A stretch of 5,659 nucleotides of DNA, taken from Candidatus Aminicenantota bacterium. GTDB taxonomy: Bacteria; Acidobacteriota; Aminicenantia; Aminicenantales; Saccharicenantaceae. Where the stretch lies: contig JALHVH010000444.1 of NCBI GenBank assembly GCA_022867105.1, positions 1-5,659 on the forward strand, written 5' to 3'. Of this stretch, positions 5,049-5,659 are shown one piece after another (the stretch's first letter is position 1; every line of letters starts with the position of its first letter). Below the pieces are notes generated by a model. It saw nothing but the letters and a program-made list of their open reading frames with translations. It was not told where the DNA came from and made no database searches. Position numbers and translations under genes: made by a program.

Positions 5049-5659
5049 CTCAGCCCCCCCTCGCTTTGCGGAACCGGCAGCCGGATCGAAAAAACGGTGC
5101 CCTTTCCGGGTTCGCTTTCAACATGGACTTTTCCCCGGTGGGCTTCGACGATTTCCTTGACCAGCGTCAATCCCAGGCCGCTGCCCTTGACCGTCCGCGT
5201 CAATTCGTCGCCGCCCCGGTAAAAGCGCTCGAAGACCCTGTCGATGTCCTCTCTTTTAATACCGATGCCGAAGTCCCGCACGGCGATCGCCAGGGAGTGC
5301 TCCCCGGCGGACGCGCTGATCGATATTCTTCGCGAATCGCCGGAATACTTGATGGCGTTGTCGATCAGGTTGGTCACGGCTTGCGACAGGGCCGTTCGGT
5401 CCACCGCGAGGAGAGGGATCGGACCTTCGACGTCGAGGCCGATGTCGAAACCTTCATGACGCACTCGCTCTTGGATGGACGTGACGACCTCGGTCAACAA
5501 CGCGGAGATATCCGTTCGCTCGAACGTGAATTCCGCCCGGCCCTCCTCGATCCTGGCCAGGCTGAGGATGTTGTCCGTGAGCAGCGCCAACCGCTCGCTC
5601 TGCTCGAGCAGGACATCGTAATACTTCTGCCGGCGCTCCTCGGATGGCACCCGGCCCGA
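5045..5659 (-). CDS. Sensor histidine kinase, C-terminal part (5' end outside window)
   Basis: The frame is open to the right edge, giving 204 C-terminal residues; GTG 5650 is internal. Residues 1-40 (GRVPSEERRQKYYDVLLEQ, then SERLALLTDNILSLARIEEG) are the second half of the HisKA dimerisation domain. The H-box with the phosphorylated histidine should lie a short distance before the first visible residue and is not in the window. The ATP-binding domain is complete: N-box AVTNLIDNAIKYS (94-106), G1 DFGIGI (129-134), F-box FERFYRG (143-149) and G2 GSGLGL (159-164). This is a HisKA-type kinase that phosphorylates the adjacent regulator. Sensor and membrane segments lie outside the window, so the signal is unknown. 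Its TGA stop (5047-5045) overlaps the regulator ATG. Confidence -1.
   Translation of the reverse strand, partial: SGRVPSEERRQKYYDVLLEQSERLALLTDNILSLARIEEGRAEFTFERTDISALLTEVVTSIQERVRHEGFDIGLDVEGPIPLLAVDRTALSQAVTNLIDNAIKYSGDSRRISISASAGEHSLAIAVRDFGIGIKREDIDRVFERFYRGGDELTRTVKGSGLGLTLVKEIVEAHRGKVHVESEPGKGTVFSIRLPVPQSEGGLR

Noticed and set aside
4461..5222. Long plus-strand open frame (about 253 codons) opposite the regulator and kinase
   Set aside because: It is antisense to two well-recognised genes with all motifs in place, and long antisense frames are common in GC-rich coding DNA; the product shows no domain.

Overview
The window is a GC-rich bacterial chromosomal segment. It carries four protein genes that are complete or cut by the edge on one side, a fifth gene cut by the right edge, and one degenerate intergenic region. 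The exported TPR plus PD40 beta-propeller protein, the lipoprotein and the HD-GYP/two-component content fit Acidobacteriota or Candidatus Aminicenantota-like bacteria. This placement rests on family impressions only, there is no rRNA or marker gene here, and I hold it loosely.

Left part, plus strand (1-1818): the 3' part of a membrane-anchored HAMP/HD-GYP protein, a predicted cyclic-di-GMP phosphodiesterase with its motif residues intact. It is followed at once by a TPR-like lipoprotein whose most plausible start is a GTG at 964, placed by a Shine-Dalgarno sequence that overlaps the end of the upstream gene. The two form a tight transcriptional pair. The lipoprotein has an internal repeat with a period of about 100 residues.

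Middle (1819-2131): about 310 bases between convergent genes with no intact gene. On the minus strand this stretch holds what looks like the C-terminal tail of a DUF4440/SnoaL-like protein, a tandem pair of 20-base repeats with a 39-base period, inverted repeats, and a second possible coding remnant. I read it as decayed DNA.

Right part, minus strand (5659-2132): a histidine kinase cut by the window edge, a PhoB/OmpR-type response regulator joined to it by an ATGA stop/start overlap, and then, 106 bases downstream, a large exported TPR/PD40 protein. The PD40 gene is preceded by a 9-bp perfect inverted repeat whose 3' arm covers half of its strong Shine-Dalgarno sequence, so translational control by an RNA hairpin is possible. 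Its propeller part is visibly lower in GC (about 49% in sampled lines) than its TPR part (about 60%) and the flanking genes (about 58-72%).

How they may work together: both blocks combine a cytoplasmic signalling device (c-di-GMP hydrolysis; a two-component system) with an exported repeat protein. The convergent layout means the two blocks are transcribed separately. No CRISPR array, tRNA, rRNA, transposase or intact mobile element is visible.
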